From assembly GCF_037392515.1 (NCBI RefSeq), contig NC_090280.1:57654004-57718003 (forward strand): a stretch of 64,000 bases of DNA, in the 5' to 3' direction. The DNA is from Haliotis asinina (taxonomy: Eukaryota; Mollusca; Gastropoda; Lepetellida; Haliotidae). Positions 48,320-59,984 of this stretch are shown here, one piece after another. The stretch's first letter is position 1. Every line of letters begins with the position of its first letter. The position numbers were made by a program, and so were the translations under genes. The notes beneath the pieces are model-generated. The model did not search any database. It had not been told where the DNA came from and worked only from the letters and a program-made list of their open reading frames with translations.

Positions 48320-48980
48320 TGATTCATTCTCACAACAGTCTAAGTAAGCTTAGTCTCAGTGTATTTCTTTACACTTCACCGCTGAGTCTTCAACCTAGTA
48401 GAGGGTCGCGTCAGGTAACCTTTGAGCCACCAATGATCGTCCAGTCAATCGCGAGACGGTTAAATAGATTTAACCAATCAGGCAACGACTACTATTGACG
48501 GATCGGAGGGACTTTCAAAATATTCAGGTCAATGACACAGATCTCTCCAAAAACAAAAATCCGCATATAACACAGTTATTTGACCTGCAGTATATACGCT
48601 TTGGGGTTTCTGTGGAAACGGTTACCATTAGCTAATATTTCCGCAAGATGACATCCTTGAATATTGCCCAAAACACTATTTTCAGCGACTGTTTACTTAC
48701 CGTTGTCATGGTTGTACGTACGCCGTGTGCATCACCCGGAAGCGAGCGTACGCTAAATAGCATTCGGAATCGTACGGGTACGAAACCTTTTCGAGATAAA
48801 AAGTTCAAAAGGTATGTGCGATTGTCCACTTTCGCGATTTGGTAAGGTGTGTTCTGATTGGTCAATCTCAAAGGTTATCTGACGCGACCTCCCATAAGGT
48901 TTTGTTAGACTCAGTATTGGAGTGTAACGAAAAGTACTGATGATAAGTTTACTTAGACTGATTCTCACACCTTGAGGGAA
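48320..48980. mobile_element. Foldback element with about 110-bp arms
   Basis: Left arm 48327-48430 (acagtctaagtaagctta, gggtcgcgtcaggtaacctt) mirrors right arm 48868-48975 (aaggttatctgacgcgacct, aagtttacttagactgattc). Inner flanks carry opposed CCAAT/ATTGG words. Starts about 200 bp after the previous foldback element. Confidence 0.65.
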
Positions 48981-49082
48981 CCTTAAGTTTTCCCAGTGAA
49001 ATGTAAAATGCACAGGTGTAAATACGAAATTGAGAAATGTTTGACATCAAAGGCTAGACCTGCTCGAAAAGGAGGGACATTC

Positions 49083-49400
49083 GATGGATGGATGGAGTAA
49101 GAGAGGGAAGGATTGGAAGAGGAATGGAAGGAGGGAGGGAGGAATTGATGATGATGGATGGAGGGAGGGACGGATGGTGGATGGAAGGGAAATATGGATG
49201 GATGGTGGGACGGGTGATGGATGGAGGGAGGAGAACCGATGATGGATGGAAGGAGGGAGGGACAGATTGAGGGAGGGGAGGTGTTGGTGGAGGGAGGGAT
49301 GGATGATGGATGGATTAGGAGGGATGATGGATGGATGGATGGATGGGTGGGCTGAGGGAGGGAGGTATGGATGGAGGGAGAGACGGGTTGTGGATGGAGG
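49083..49400. repeat. (GGAT/GGAGGGA)n degenerate repeat
   Basis: Purine-rich ggatgga and gagggaggga units on the plus strand; a further patch lies at 49918-49995. Open frames on both strands here are artefacts. Confidence 0.9.
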
Positions 49401-49406
49401 AAAGGA

Positions 49407-49501
49407 GGTTTTGGTAGACAATGGAGTTGGAGGGAAATCCCGAGGAGCGGAGCCCCGGGGAATGTCTCGACCCCGATGGTTTTACATTGTCTACCAAAAC
49501 C
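49407..49501. repeat. Perfect 17-bp inverted repeat around a GC-rich centre
   Basis: ggttttggtagacaatg at 49407-49423 is exactly mirrored by cattgtctaccaaaacc at 49485-49501. The 61-nt centre contains a second self-complementary stretch (gaggagcggagccccgggg). May be a hairpin transcript or the ends of a tiny MITE. Confidence 0.6.
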
Positions 49502-49595
49502 GAGGAAAAGTGTTTCCCTAACATATATGGGTGTAGATGATCATTTAATAAAGCTACAAGACAATAACTGAACCGCGCGTAAAATCCAGTGGTCG

Positions 49596-49660
49596 TGCGG
49601 TATTGCGTCTGCCTACTTATCTGAGATTTGCGGTTCCAATCCCACTTTGGAAGTGTTTAA
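49596..49660 (+). repeat. Possible tRNA-like SINE head
   Basis: gtggtcgtgcggtattgcgt followed at tRNA spacing by a B-box-like gcggttccaatccc. Weak A box and no clean stem, so not a tRNA gene. Confidence 0.3.
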
Positions 49661-50036
49661 GTGTTTGGAAGAGTTTAATCTTGAACGATAGTTTTCAATA
49701 GAATTCAAACACTCATGTATCATTTGACTGTTGATGTTCATATAAAGTTAGGTAAAGTAAAACCTGGGAAGCGGTCTTGCTCACGAAAATTAAAACCTTG
49801 GAAGCGGTCTTACAAACGAAAAGTAAAACCTGCCCCTCCGATAAAAAAAACCCCTCAAATGCGGTTATTCTGGGAAAACACGAGATGACCTAATATACAG
49901 TGAGAAGCACGCAGGTGTTGGTGGAGGGAGGGTTTGATGATGGATGGAAGGAAGGAGGGAGGGAGGAAGGGATGATGGGTGAATGGAAGGGATGGAACTG
50001 CACGTGTATATAAGATGGGCTTACACAACGATGATA

Positions 50037-50147
50037 TTCATCAACCAAGTCAGCTTGAAGGACCACCTGATCCCGTCATTAACCTTTTGGGACAAACATA
50101 TGGCTGCAGAGGACCAATTCTAACCAGCGTCTTCACTGATCCCAGAT
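50037..50147 (+). repeat. SINE family A 3' fragment
   Basis: tcaaccaagtcagcttgaag, gaccacctgatcccgtcatt, then gctgcagaggaccaattcta and gcgtcttcactgatccc. Confidence 0.6.
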
Positions 50148-50564
50148 ACAGCGGCACGACACGGACATCATCATATAAATGTATACAGGTATTTACTGCA
50201 TAATGAAACTGCTTTTCATAATTCGTTCATTCAGTCATTCTGAAAACTACCATTCAATGTATTTCATCGGCATTGTGGCTTGGGCGTCGTGCATTGTACA
50301 GATTATGATGAACGAGAGACACTCGCTGGAGCGAGTCACCAACATGACTGCACACAATTATACACGTCAGTGCAAGATAGGTCCATGTCCTCATCGCAAT
50401 GTATGGTTATGCACCATTATCAACACATGGCTCGATACAGTGTAATGCAAAGGGTTAATTTGTACAGGAATCCTATAAAAATATGCATTAACATGATACA
50501 GTGATGCCTTCACACTTGTATGGAACGATAGTCACGTTTTTAGTGCCTTACCCACAGCATTTAT

Positions 50565-51105
50565 TGTCCGTCAGAGGCAGGATATGGCGAGAAGATATCA
50601 CATGGGCAGCTCAGGACTAGGTACTTTTCAGGAGGCTTACCGGCTGCCATGAAGACTTCTGAGACATTCAGCGAAGAATATGTCTGGAGACGAACAGCCA
50701 AAAGTCAGACATTCGTGGAGACAGAAAAGATTTTCATAGTCCCTCAGAGGCAGGATACTGCCCAGAATACATCGCATAGACAGGTCTGCACCAAGTACTC
50801 TTCTGGAGGCTTGTTGACTGCCAAATTGTTTTCTGAAACCTTCAGCCAGGAAAACATATGGAGACAAACTGCTATAATGATTATCCATGGAGAGAGAAAT
50901 GATTCTTATAGACCCTCAGAGACAGGATATTGCCGAGACATAGGCAGGTCTGCACCAAGTACTCTTCTGTATGTTTGCCTAACCGGCCTATTGCCAAGAG
51001 CACTTCCGAAAATTTCAGGGAAGACGATATCTATAGACAAGCGCTGAGAAGAAGACATCCGTGGAGACAAAAAAGATTCTTATAGTCTCTCAGAGGCCTA
51101 AACAT
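50565..51105. repeat. Satellite-like tandem repeat, about 175-bp unit, three copies
   Basis: Markers recur about every 172-176 bp: cagaggcaggatat at 50573, cagaggcaggatactgcc at 50745, cagagacaggatattgcc at 50921, tctcagaggcc at 51090; also ctgcaccaagtactcttctg and acattcagcgaagaatatg. A 132-codon frame (50649-51047) runs through it but only mirrors the period. Confidence 0.85.
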
Positions 51106-51457
51106 ACCAGTCAGACTAGGGGGTGGGTTTGTTGATGTGGTAGTGGCAGCTCAGATACTCACACGTTGTTTCAAAGAGTGATTGTTTTCTGCTGGTGTAC
51201 AGATGAACTTATTGGCCTAAATGGGTCAAAACCAAATTTAACCGGGTGTGAAAAAGTTTGCAGTCGACATTGCTTCTACAATTTTTCAGTATTGACAGAA
51301 AATGAATTCGTTAACACTTGATCACATGTTGGACTCAACAGCAAATAGAGTCAACATTTGTTGTTACAACAAATGTCCCCTGCAGCATACCTGGACAAAA
51401 TACCCTTTGAGTCCACACAGCTATGCATGAGTACAGGGTATGGACAACTATTCAAAA

Positions 51458-51682
51458 GTGAGTGCGTGAATGAGTTTAGTTTTAATCCGCATTCAGCAAT
51501 ATTCCAGCTATATGGCGACCATCTGTAAATAATCGAGTCATCTGGACCAGACAATCCAGTGAACAACAGCATGAGCATCGATCTATGCAATTGGGATACG
51601 AGCGAGCTAAACATGGGATACCGTTAGTCGCCTTAGAAGCAGGGCTACTGGAGAGAACTTCTGACCCGGATCTTAGCGGGAG
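51458..51682 (+). repeat. SINE family A copy
   Basis: gtgagtgcgtgaatgagttt, ccagacaatccagtgaacaa, catgagcatcgatctatgca, then a diverged end ctgacccggatcttagcggg. Confidence 0.8.
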
Positions 51683-53084
51683 CGAAAGTGCAATATATGT
51701 AGTTGCCCCACGAGATGCATTTCCACAGGTAGTACGGAACGGTCTGACACGCTGCGATCGAGGGTGAAATAATGCGTTGGCCGACACTGTGCATATTAGA
51801 CACTAAGTAAGCTCATTATAGAAATACTGAATTTTGGTTGAAATTCGCAATTATTCGAAAGTTTAGCCAACAAAATATGAAACAAAGTATGGAAATGAAT
51901 GACTCAGACAACGTATTGTGAACATTTACTCAGCCACTTTGTACCTTGTAATATGTATTTGTCACCCTCAGCAAGGAATTTGGACAACTCCATGACCGAC
52001 CTGTGAAATTTTCAAAAGTCTATCATATGAGAATGTACTTCTATAAGGATAAGCTACATAAAAGATATGCTGACAGTTAGTCTCATGAGGTGGGACCTAC
52101 CACTCTACCTGGTCCATGGACTAATATGTTTTTTCATATTTTTAAATTCATAAACTGTGTAGTAAGAATCAATCATGTGAAATATTCTGCACTTTAAAAA
52201 CCCAGCATACCATTGTCCTGGAGGTAAAAATTGACCCTTAAGTCCCCAAAAGTATACAGCCAAGTAGAGGTTGGTCGATGTGGGGATAGACGCTGATAAA
52301 GTGTTCTTTGTATATTTTGGCCTTATGTTCTTACATTTTTCTGAAATTAGTTAAAATTGATACACTGTATTATTCCAGCTCTATGTGTGAATGGGCATTT
52401 CGGCGCAGTTCATCAGTTTTTGCAGCAGCCACGATCACAGCATTGCGATCTTGCCTCAAAACAAACACCAGGTGTTACAGAATAGCCATGCTAAATTCGT
52501 TTCGGTTCTTATGCGTGTTTCGGCTGACGGAAAGATCTGTACAATAACGTATGGAAAATGCCTAATTCCGGCGTGTTTTTACGCAAAATTCGATCATGTT
52601 AATGTGCTCATTTTAAAATCACATGATGGGAACCACAGTAGGAATAATCCTGGAGTATTGCTGAAAGCATCATAACACCTGGACATATACTACCCATCAG
52701 AAGTTAAGACTTACTTAAAGCACTCACCATATGTTATGTATATTTATATGGTTACATTGATGCTGAATTTCTCCACTAACTTAGTGGAACCTCCCGCAAA
52801 CCTTATGCAGATGAATCTCAGGGGAATCATATGCATCAATTGATGACAAGTATGTGCAAATATGGTGCATGAGAACAGCTGCGTTCAAGTTTCAGAATTC
52901 GAAAACTGTCATGACAATAATCTGTTCAACTGTACGAATTTGTTTTACAATACATCAGTTCATGTGTAAACAGTTCCATTAAACAGTATGGAATATTTTG
53001 CCAAATTTAGTTTGTGGCTTACTGCGTTAATCTTTGTGATTACATTATTTAACCCTTGGAGATCCGGGGTATGACTGATCTTCA

Positions 53085-53290
53085 GTAACCCTTGCTTGTC
53101 GTAGGAGGTGACTAACGGGGTCGTGTGGTCAGGCTTGCTGACTTAGTTGATACATGTCATCGAATCCCATTTGCATAGAACGGTGCTTGTGATGTTGATC
53201 ACTGAATTGTCTGATCCAAATTCAGTTATTTACACACCACCGCCATATAGCATAAATGAGTATGGCGTAAAACTAAACTCATTCACTCAC
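53085..53290 (-). repeat. SINE family A copy
   Basis: Reverse strand: cccttgcttgtcgtaggagg, gttgatcactgaattgtctg, tatggcgtaaaactaaactc. Confidence 0.75.
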
Positions 53291-53344
53291 TACATTATTT
53301 AAGTATCAAAACATGTTCAGGTTGGCCTTCCTTTCGTCCATTGT

Positions 53345-53405
53345 TACAGCCGCCATATAGCTGGACTATTGCTGACTGTGACGTAAAACTAAACTCACTC
53401 ACCAC
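53345..53405 (-). repeat. SINE family A, 5' fragment
   Basis: gccgccatatagctggacta, ttgctgactgtgacgtaaaa with ctaaactcactcacc, only 55 bp from the previous copy. Confidence 0.7.
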
Positions 53406-54339
53406 AACATTGTTACAGGAGCAGTACTGATATAATCAGTCTTGTATGTTTACAAATCCGTGTTGTTTTCTTTTGTACAAGAGAAATATGTTTAAACCAT
53501 ATATACACAATTCAAGATAGATTTAAGTAGCTACCGTCAGTCCGGACTCAATCATAACGAACATTTATGACTTTGAGTTCATAATATAGGAGAGTGGGAT
53601 TCACTTTGTGCAACGTGTTTGCTTTATATACCACCTGTTAATAGGTATTTAGGTATTTAGGGAGATACTGCATTATTCTGTGGATTTATAAACAATCGAG
53701 AATATTATTTTTATGTTAAGGGTGCTTTTGACAGCCAGAACTAACTCGGACACACCACTTTCAGAATAGAGTAAAAAGGGTTTCATTTTCGTTTGAACTA
53801 CTACGTTTAGACAGGCTTGATGCTGTGTTGTCAAGGAAGATATACAGGTAATGTTGTGTTCGTGGATTTAAGCTCAGGTAACGATTCACCTGTGATGTAG
53901 GCGCTAATTTGAGCAGCCTAGGTCAAATAGTACAGAACGCATTATGACACTAACTAGAACGGGTTTAATCAAATACAATACAGCAACTTCGCTCGAAATA
54001 ACGGATACAATTGTGAAAGGTCACGCAAAACAGAGTTAGTTCTATGTCTCAGATGCAAACAAAGCATTTGTGGGGTTTAGGTTGATTTTGACAACCCGGG
54101 TTCAGTCGGTCTGGGACAATCTTGTACGAACTAGACTGATTATACCTTAATGAGACTTAGGTCTCGATTGCATGGATGTATTGTCAGTAGCACGTTTGTG
54201 ACGGTTTACGGTATAAAGAATAATAGGACATATAAATTGTTCAATCAGAGCTGAAAGTTAACCATGTGTAACTCGTTATCGGAATAAGTTTCAAGAGCAT
54301 GCTTCATATATGAGTAGATAGGTTCGCTCGTGTAACGGG

Positions 54340-54622
54340 AGTGACTGAGTGAGTGAGTGAGGGAGTGTAGTTTTACGCCGCACTCAGGAATATTCCAGCT
54401 ATATTGCGGTGACCTGTAAATAATCGAGTCTGGACCAGACAACCCAGTAATCAACAACATGAGCATCGATCTGCGCATTTGGGAACCGATGACTTGTGTC
54501 AACCTAGTCAGCAAGCCTGACCACCCGATCCAGTTACTCGCCTCTTACGACAAGCAGAATCGCTTTTTATGGCAAACATGGGTTGCTGAAGGCCTATTCT
54601 ACCCCGGTACCTTCACGGGTCC
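54340..54622 (+). repeat. SINE family A, full length
   Basis: gtgactgagtgagtgagtga, gtagttttacgccgcactca, ccagacaacccagtaatcaa, catgagcatcgatctgcgca, cgacaagcagaatc and the end accttcacgggtc. Confidence 0.85.
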
Positions 54623-55012
54623 CGGGTAATGGTGACAAATGATATCGTAATAGCTATTGGAACGAATACATATTGTTATTTATTTGTATTCAAGAGCTTT
54701 AGTTTTTATTTAATCGGGTTATGTCAGTCCCACTGACATTCGCCAGGATCAAGTTGCAGTTATAATAAACATCCTTTGCTCTGTGTGCGAAATAGTTTTC
54801 AAATTTTCCGAGCCAGTCGCGCTAGCGATGCCTGAAAGTTACCAGCCCACAAAATATTGTACCAGTCCGAAATTGGAATACAGACACGGGTTTTGTCATT
54901 AAGCTGCTAATATGATAAACATTTTTACCAGGCCATCTTACATTATAACTCAACAAGTCGGAGAGAATGATATATGTACAAAATTACCTGGTCCGACTTG
55001 ATGTTACTAGCC

Positions 55013-55145
55013 ATGGGCAACGGGCTAATGCCTATTTCGATTCTCCACAAGGGTACAGTGTGTGAAGCCTATATGTGGTGTCCCCCGACGTGATATTGGA
55101 ATATTGCTATAAGCGGTGTAAAATCATATTCATTCATTCACTTTT
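55013..55145 (+). repeat. SINE family B copy, decayed head
   Basis: gcctatttcgattctccaca, gtgtgaagcctatatgtggt, ccgacgtgatattggaatat and a ttcattcatt end. Confidence 0.65.
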
Positions 55146-55236
55146 CCAACTACTACAGCAGTCGGAGATATCGCGGGCAGGTCACGCTGTATACGAGAGA
55201 CTTACACCGCCAAACGGAACAGACATGTGAATGTCT

Positions 55237-55540
55237 GGGGTAAGATAGGCCTTCAGCAACATATTACCACAAAACGCGACTATGCTTGTCGTAAGAGGCG
55301 ACTAACAGGATCAGGTGGTCAGGCTCGCTGACTTGGTTTATACATGTCATCGGTTCCCGGTTGCGCAGATCGATGCTCATGCTGCGATATGTATAATAAT
55401 CGATAACAATTGAGTCTGAGTCAGACAATCCAGTGATTGGCACCAGGAGCACCAATCTGCGCAATTAGCAAATACCTGACCACCCGATCCCGTTAGTGAC
55501 CTCTTACGACAAGCATGGGGTTGCCAGGATCAGTTCTTGC
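55237..55540. repeat. Two SINE family A copies in inverted orientation
   Basis: Reverse copy 55237-55384 (actatgcttgtcgtaagagg, cgatgctcatgctg) abuts forward copy 55405-55540 (cagacaatccagtgattggc, gaccacccgatcccgttagt, acgacaagcatgg), making a potential 130-bp hairpin. Confidence 0.7.
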
Positions 55541-56321
55541 CGGTCGAGCGGACAGTGATATGGATCAGTTTCGCACATGATGCCGGAAAAAAGAACGAAA
55601 CACGTTTTTTTATGGGAATAACTTCCATTTTACTTTTTTTAAAAAAAAATAACAGTCTGTAGAAGAATAATTCACAAGTACTTTACAACATAAGTCAACA
55701 TTTACAACGAAAGATTCTATTGCCAGTGCCTGATTGGTAACAACTATATGCATAAATTCACGTCCGAAATAGGATGCGTTTTTCCTTGTTCTCAAAATCA
55801 AAACGAGAGTTTGTGACTAAATCAATTGCGTACGTGGTACCAAATCATCACAGACATGCGCGTAGCAAGCTGTGCAAACCCGGTAGGGTTGCATAGCTTT
55901 AGATACAGAGAGTATCTAGGGGTTTTTTTGTAATGGCAGCTACGCCCCCTGACAGATATAGACAATTTTGACGTTGCCGGCACCTCATATTCCTCGCCCA
56001 GACAAAAGAAATGCAGGTGTACATTTTCTTTTTCACGTCAGTATATTTATGTCCATACGGTATCAGCTGTTCAGTTGGTATTAATGTCACTTTGTACAAG
56101 CTAATACTATATAATATCACAGCGAGACAGCGAAGAAATCGTGGGAAGAAATCACATAATGATGTAAGTCTTTTGTTCTTTGTAAATCCACCATCATGTG
56201 TATTGTGCTGAGTAACCTACAAATAAAATCAGAACCATAGTTCGAACCACTATCACAGATTCCTGGCACGTCCAAGGGAGGAAACTCTACGCATAAACAT
56301 AGGAGCCGCAGAACTTCCCTT

Positions 56322-57464
56322 TCAGTGAATAACGTTGACAAAGGGCATGCCATAGACGCCGAACCCCATTTTCTTTGCAAGTTTGGCCAAGCCTTCTGTT
56401 TCAATGTGATGATCTACTACTGTTTCTGGAAAAATCAACCCTTTCCGGTGGCAGTCTGCCTTAATAAGAAGCGTGCAGCCTCCAACGCCATCTATCGGCA
56501 CTACCCTTCCCTCAGCTCGGAGGTGGGGGAGGAATATTCTGTTGGACACGCCATATCCTTCCAACATAAGTTCGCCATCTCTCATATGCTTTTGCTTGGC
56601 GATCGACTCAGGTGTCTCCCGCCATGTATTTTTATCAAATATACGGAGGTGTCCCATATCCGATCGGAACAAACAAGCCGGAACTACGATGTCCTTATCG
56701 GAAGAAATAAGCTGCTGGATGATGTCCCGCGGAAGCTCCGTAATGTCGCTATCAATCCACAGCACCCATACCTCGTCCTTCAGTCCCGACCTCAAAAGCA
56801 AGTTCCGAGCCTGCGCAATGTGGCCGCGCCGCTTTCTCTGCGCATGTGGGTTGTGAACATCCGCCCAAATTCCCCTCACCTGTCCTGTGATGTTGAAATG
56901 AAACACTTCAACTCTATTAAACGTCTTTTTGAGGCTGGACGCAACGTCTTCAGCAATTTTAAGCGTTTCATCTGTACTGCAGTCTTCACCGAACGCAACT
57001 GATATCAGTTCATGGGGATAACTCAATTCCTTGAGTAGTCTCCCAAAATGGCGAAGCAGTCTAGCTACGTTGTGGATTGGCGACAGTATCAACACTTTGT
57101 CTTTGTATTCCCGGGGCTCGTAATGCAAGAACTTTTGTATAACTGACTGCCGTATTGGAGCCACGTTATCACTGAAAGACCTTTGGGGCACAGGAGGGAT
57201 GGAAAATAGTCCCTTAGGATCATCTTTGTGATTTTCAAGCGCTTTTACCACTTTCAGTTTTTCACTCACGTTATGACTTGGTTCCAATGTTCGGAGTATT
57301 TGAAGCTTGGTTTCGGTAGGATTCCGACTAAAGTGAAAAAAATTAAACAGGGCGGTAGTGAACGCAATCACCACGACGCTGTAAATGAAGAGGAGTTTGG
57401 CCACCTGGCGGCGATGGTTAAATAGAGGGAGCAAACTCTGAGGCAGTGCAGTCTTATTAATCAT
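56322..57464 (-). CDS. Anp1/Mnn9/Van1-like glycosyltransferase (GT62), intronless
   Basis: 380 residues in one exon, stop included. Short cytoplasmic start, one membrane segment at about 21-45 (LLFIYSVVVIAFTTALFNFF), a short stem, then the Anp1 catalytic domain from about residue 120: LILSPIHN, the acidic GEDCSTDET at 159-167, GHIAQARNLLL, the DxD-type WIDSD at 236-240, VGGCTLLIKADCHRKGLIFP near 327-346 and the signature IETEGLAKLAKKMGFGVYG at 354-372. This is the layout of a Golgi type II enzyme; fungal relatives extend alpha-1,6-mannan on N-glycans, but the animal substrate is unknown. The start has an adenine at -3. The lack of introns among multi-exon neighbours suggests retroposition or transfer; no lesion seen. 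Confidence 0.88.
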   Translation of the reverse strand: MINKTALPQSLLPLFNHRRQVAKLLFIYSVVVIAFTTALFNFFHFSRNPTETKLQILRTLEPSHNVSEKLKVVKALENHKDDPKGLFSIPPVPQRSFSDNVAPIRQSVIQKFLHYEPREYKDKVLILSPIHNVARLLRHFGRLLKELSYPHELISVAFGEDCSTDETLKIAEDVASSLKKTFNRVEVFHFNITGQVRGIWADVHNPHAQRKRRGHIAQARNLLLRSGLKDEVWVLWIDSDITELPRDIIQQLISSDKDIVVPACLFRSDMGHLRIFDKNTWRETPESIAKQKHMRDGELMLEGYGVSNRIFLPHLRAEGRVVPIDGVGGCTLLIKADCHRKGLIFPETVVDHHIETEGLAKLAKKMGFGVYGMPFVNVIH

Positions 57465-57499
57465 TGTGTGATATAAATATTGCAGCCTTTCTTGAGTTC

Positions 57500-59320
57500 G
57501 GTCTGTTGTGGGTCATCTGAATTTATTCTGCAGCACGGCGATAAGTCGTTCGTCAGGACTGATACTCCATTATCGGCGACGGGTAACGCCCCAGTATTGC
57601 CATGAGACAAATGACAACTTGTGAGGCACTAGGGCCGGGTTTGTGGACATCTAGCTGTCGTCGAGCTCACTCGGGGCACCTGTAGCAGACGAGAATCGAG
57701 TCACAATCTCATAAAGCCATGAAACGGAAGACACTATAGTGAAAAGGGCCTTGGGAAAAGAAGGTTTGCCGTGAAGGAGTGTGATACAGGCTTTGTTCGA
57801 GGTGGGTGGGCGATCTTAGTACTTGCTTTTCCTTTAGCAGGTGCGAACAGTAGGTAAGGGGATAGTGGGTTATATCTGCCTAAACTGTCTGGAGTCACAT
57901 GGTGGTTGGAAATGGGGAGTTAGATAGGGCTGAGAGAATGTTAAGGTATGAAATTTGAGAAGAGTTAAGTACACAAACGTGAGTGTTTGTTGGGGTGGGG
58001 TGTGTGTGGTTACAGTTCCAGGACTGCAAACATAATATACACAGAAGCAATATATGCATTAAGCAAACATGACACGCAGACGTTTCTGTCATACAACATC
58101 ATAAACATAACCGTCCACTATGAATACAGGATGGTCTCTCACCGTGGCTGACAGCACATGTGACACACATCCACACTGATTGCGACTGCTTCGTTTCCCC
58201 GTGTCAACCTTACCTCCAATATAAGCATATCATGTGGTAGTCACAATCGGATCACTCGTCTCGGAGATTAAACAATCACAACGTCAAGTAAACTGAAGTA
58301 ACTGATATGGGCATTGTCTCAAACGAGTGATAAGCCAGGCCGCTTGGGCATTATTACTTCCGCTTTCATCTCTTAAAGGAGGACTCCACCTTACCTATTG
58401 TTTGGAGATTTTGTCGACGACAAAGATTATAGGCCAAGAACTTTAACCTGGAGTTATTGTTAAGCCTTTCGTCACCAGGGCATTTTGAGTCTAGTTTTTT
58501 TCTAGGCTTTAGCTTTTCGATATTATCTTAAGCCGCTGCACGCGGAATGCATCAAAGTCAGGCGATGCGATCCGGACGAGGGTGGTAGATGAGATATTGC
58601 ACAGTCAAAAGGAGGAGGATGGCGGCAACGTCTGTGCCTTCAGCTTTGAAAGTTCGGGGGTTCGAGGAATGTTTCCGACTCTGAGGGTCCACAGTCTCTT
58701 GTAAACGCTCGGAGTCGTGATTTCCCCAATACATAATTACCTCGTGACCCCTGTGTGCGTGAGAGAGGGTGGGGTGGCTTTGTTGATGTGATATTGGGTC
58801 AATTCAAATATGACTGCCATTCATTTTCAAACATTTTTCTTTGATTTGCCTTTACAAATTCGGAGTTTAGCAAGCGTCAGAGATACATTTTCACAATATT
58901 CTGGGGTGGCCCTGCGATTAAAGCGTTCGGTCGAAACGACGAACAGCGGCGCAAAACAATACCCAGTGACTCACACACGTTGGCCTGGTATAGATTTGGG
59001 GCTCTCCAACGCTGTAACAAAATCCTAACAACGAAGGCACGATCGCGACAGATAACGCAAGTTGTCCAAAGGTCACCTTCCGACAACGCTCAAACATGGT
59101 CCTTACTGCAGCCTGTGCATGGCGCATTGAGAGACAGGGGTCAGATAAAGAGTCGGGTATACTGTGTCTTGTGCGCATGCGCGTGACAGGTGATATCGTA
59201 GAAGGGGCGGGAAGAGGTTTAACATGGCGTTCAAGACTTTGTACCTATACAGCGACGTACATTCATTTGAATGTGTGGTGTGTGCGGAATGGAATGAGGT
59301 GATGTGTGCGTATGGTGTGT
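57500..59320. other. Upstream region of the GT62 gene, nothing firm
   Basis: No supported exon. A SINE B scrap lies at 58900-58935 (ggggtggccctgcgattaaa then gcgttcggtcg). It may contain the GT62 promoter. Confidence 0.3.
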
Positions 59321-59329
59321 GATGGAGTG

Positions 59330-59580
59330 TGTCTGCGTATGTGGTGTGTGTGTGCGCGCGTGTGTGTGTGTAATTGGCGATTGTGTAATATGATTTGTGT
59401 GCGCGTGCGTGTGTGATTTCGTGTGAATGTACGATTGTGTATGAGTGTGTGTGTGTCATCATGACTTCGTTTATGTGTCTGTTTATCAACGATGGTGCAT
59501 GTGGGCTCTTTGATTGTGCATGTATCGAGTGTGTGACTGTGCGTTCGTGCGTGCGTGTGTGTGTGGTTGAGTATGCACTA
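59330..59580. repeat. (TG)n-rich low-complexity region
   Basis: Long stretch of tgtg and gcgtgtgtg with interruptions. The long open frame on the minus strand from 59903 to 59103 is made of this repeat plus an antisense SINE. Confidence 0.9.
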
Positions 59581-59689
59581 GGAAGGGTCGGCAATGTCAT
59601 TTTCCTGACATTTCTCATGTCTTTCACTGCGGCGTGAATGCTTTTGTTCGGTGAAAAGGTGCAGTTAGTAAATATGCCATCTGAAAAAT

Positions 59690-59862
59690 AACAGTGAGTG
59701 AGCATGGTTTTACGCCGTTTTTTAACTTTATTCCAGCAATATAACGGCGGGGGACACCAGAAATGGGTTTCACACATTGTACCCATGTGGGGAATCAAAC
59801 CCGGGTCCTCGGCGTGACGAGCGAACGCGTTAGCGACTAGACTTCCACACTGACCCCATTTA
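59690..59862 (-). repeat. SINE family B, full length
   Basis: Reverse strand: acagtgagtgagcatggttt tail, attccagcaatataacggcg, ccagaaatgggtttcacaca, gaatcaaacccgggtcctcg and gcgaacgcgttagcgactag. Confidence 0.8.
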
Positions 59863-59984
59863 AATAATAGCTGGGGGTCCCTTAAAAATTGTATCTGGAC
59901 CAAACAATCCAGTGATAGACATCATGTTTCTTTGTTTAACACTTCAAGTAGCTAAACACACATAATATTCTAACATGACAGCAA

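Larger units (their letters stand above)
51690..56300. other. Gene-free stretch with SINEs
   Basis: No supported exon over 4.6 kb. Recognisable content is SINE A at 53085, 53345, 54340 and the pair at 55237-55540, and SINE B at 55013; the remainder is AT-rich and unassigned. Confidence 0.4.

Noticed and set aside
50649-51047. 132-codon open frame on the plus strand
   Set aside because: It follows the 175-bp tandem repeat and only shows its periodicity (SETFSEE, SETFSQE).
56325-57002. 225-codon open frame opposite the GT62 gene
   Set aside because: Antisense shadow of a well-supported coding frame.
59103-59903. 266-codon open frame on the minus strand
   Set aside because: Made of an antisense family B SINE and a TG-rich repeat read as HTHT-type sequence; no domain and no splice context.
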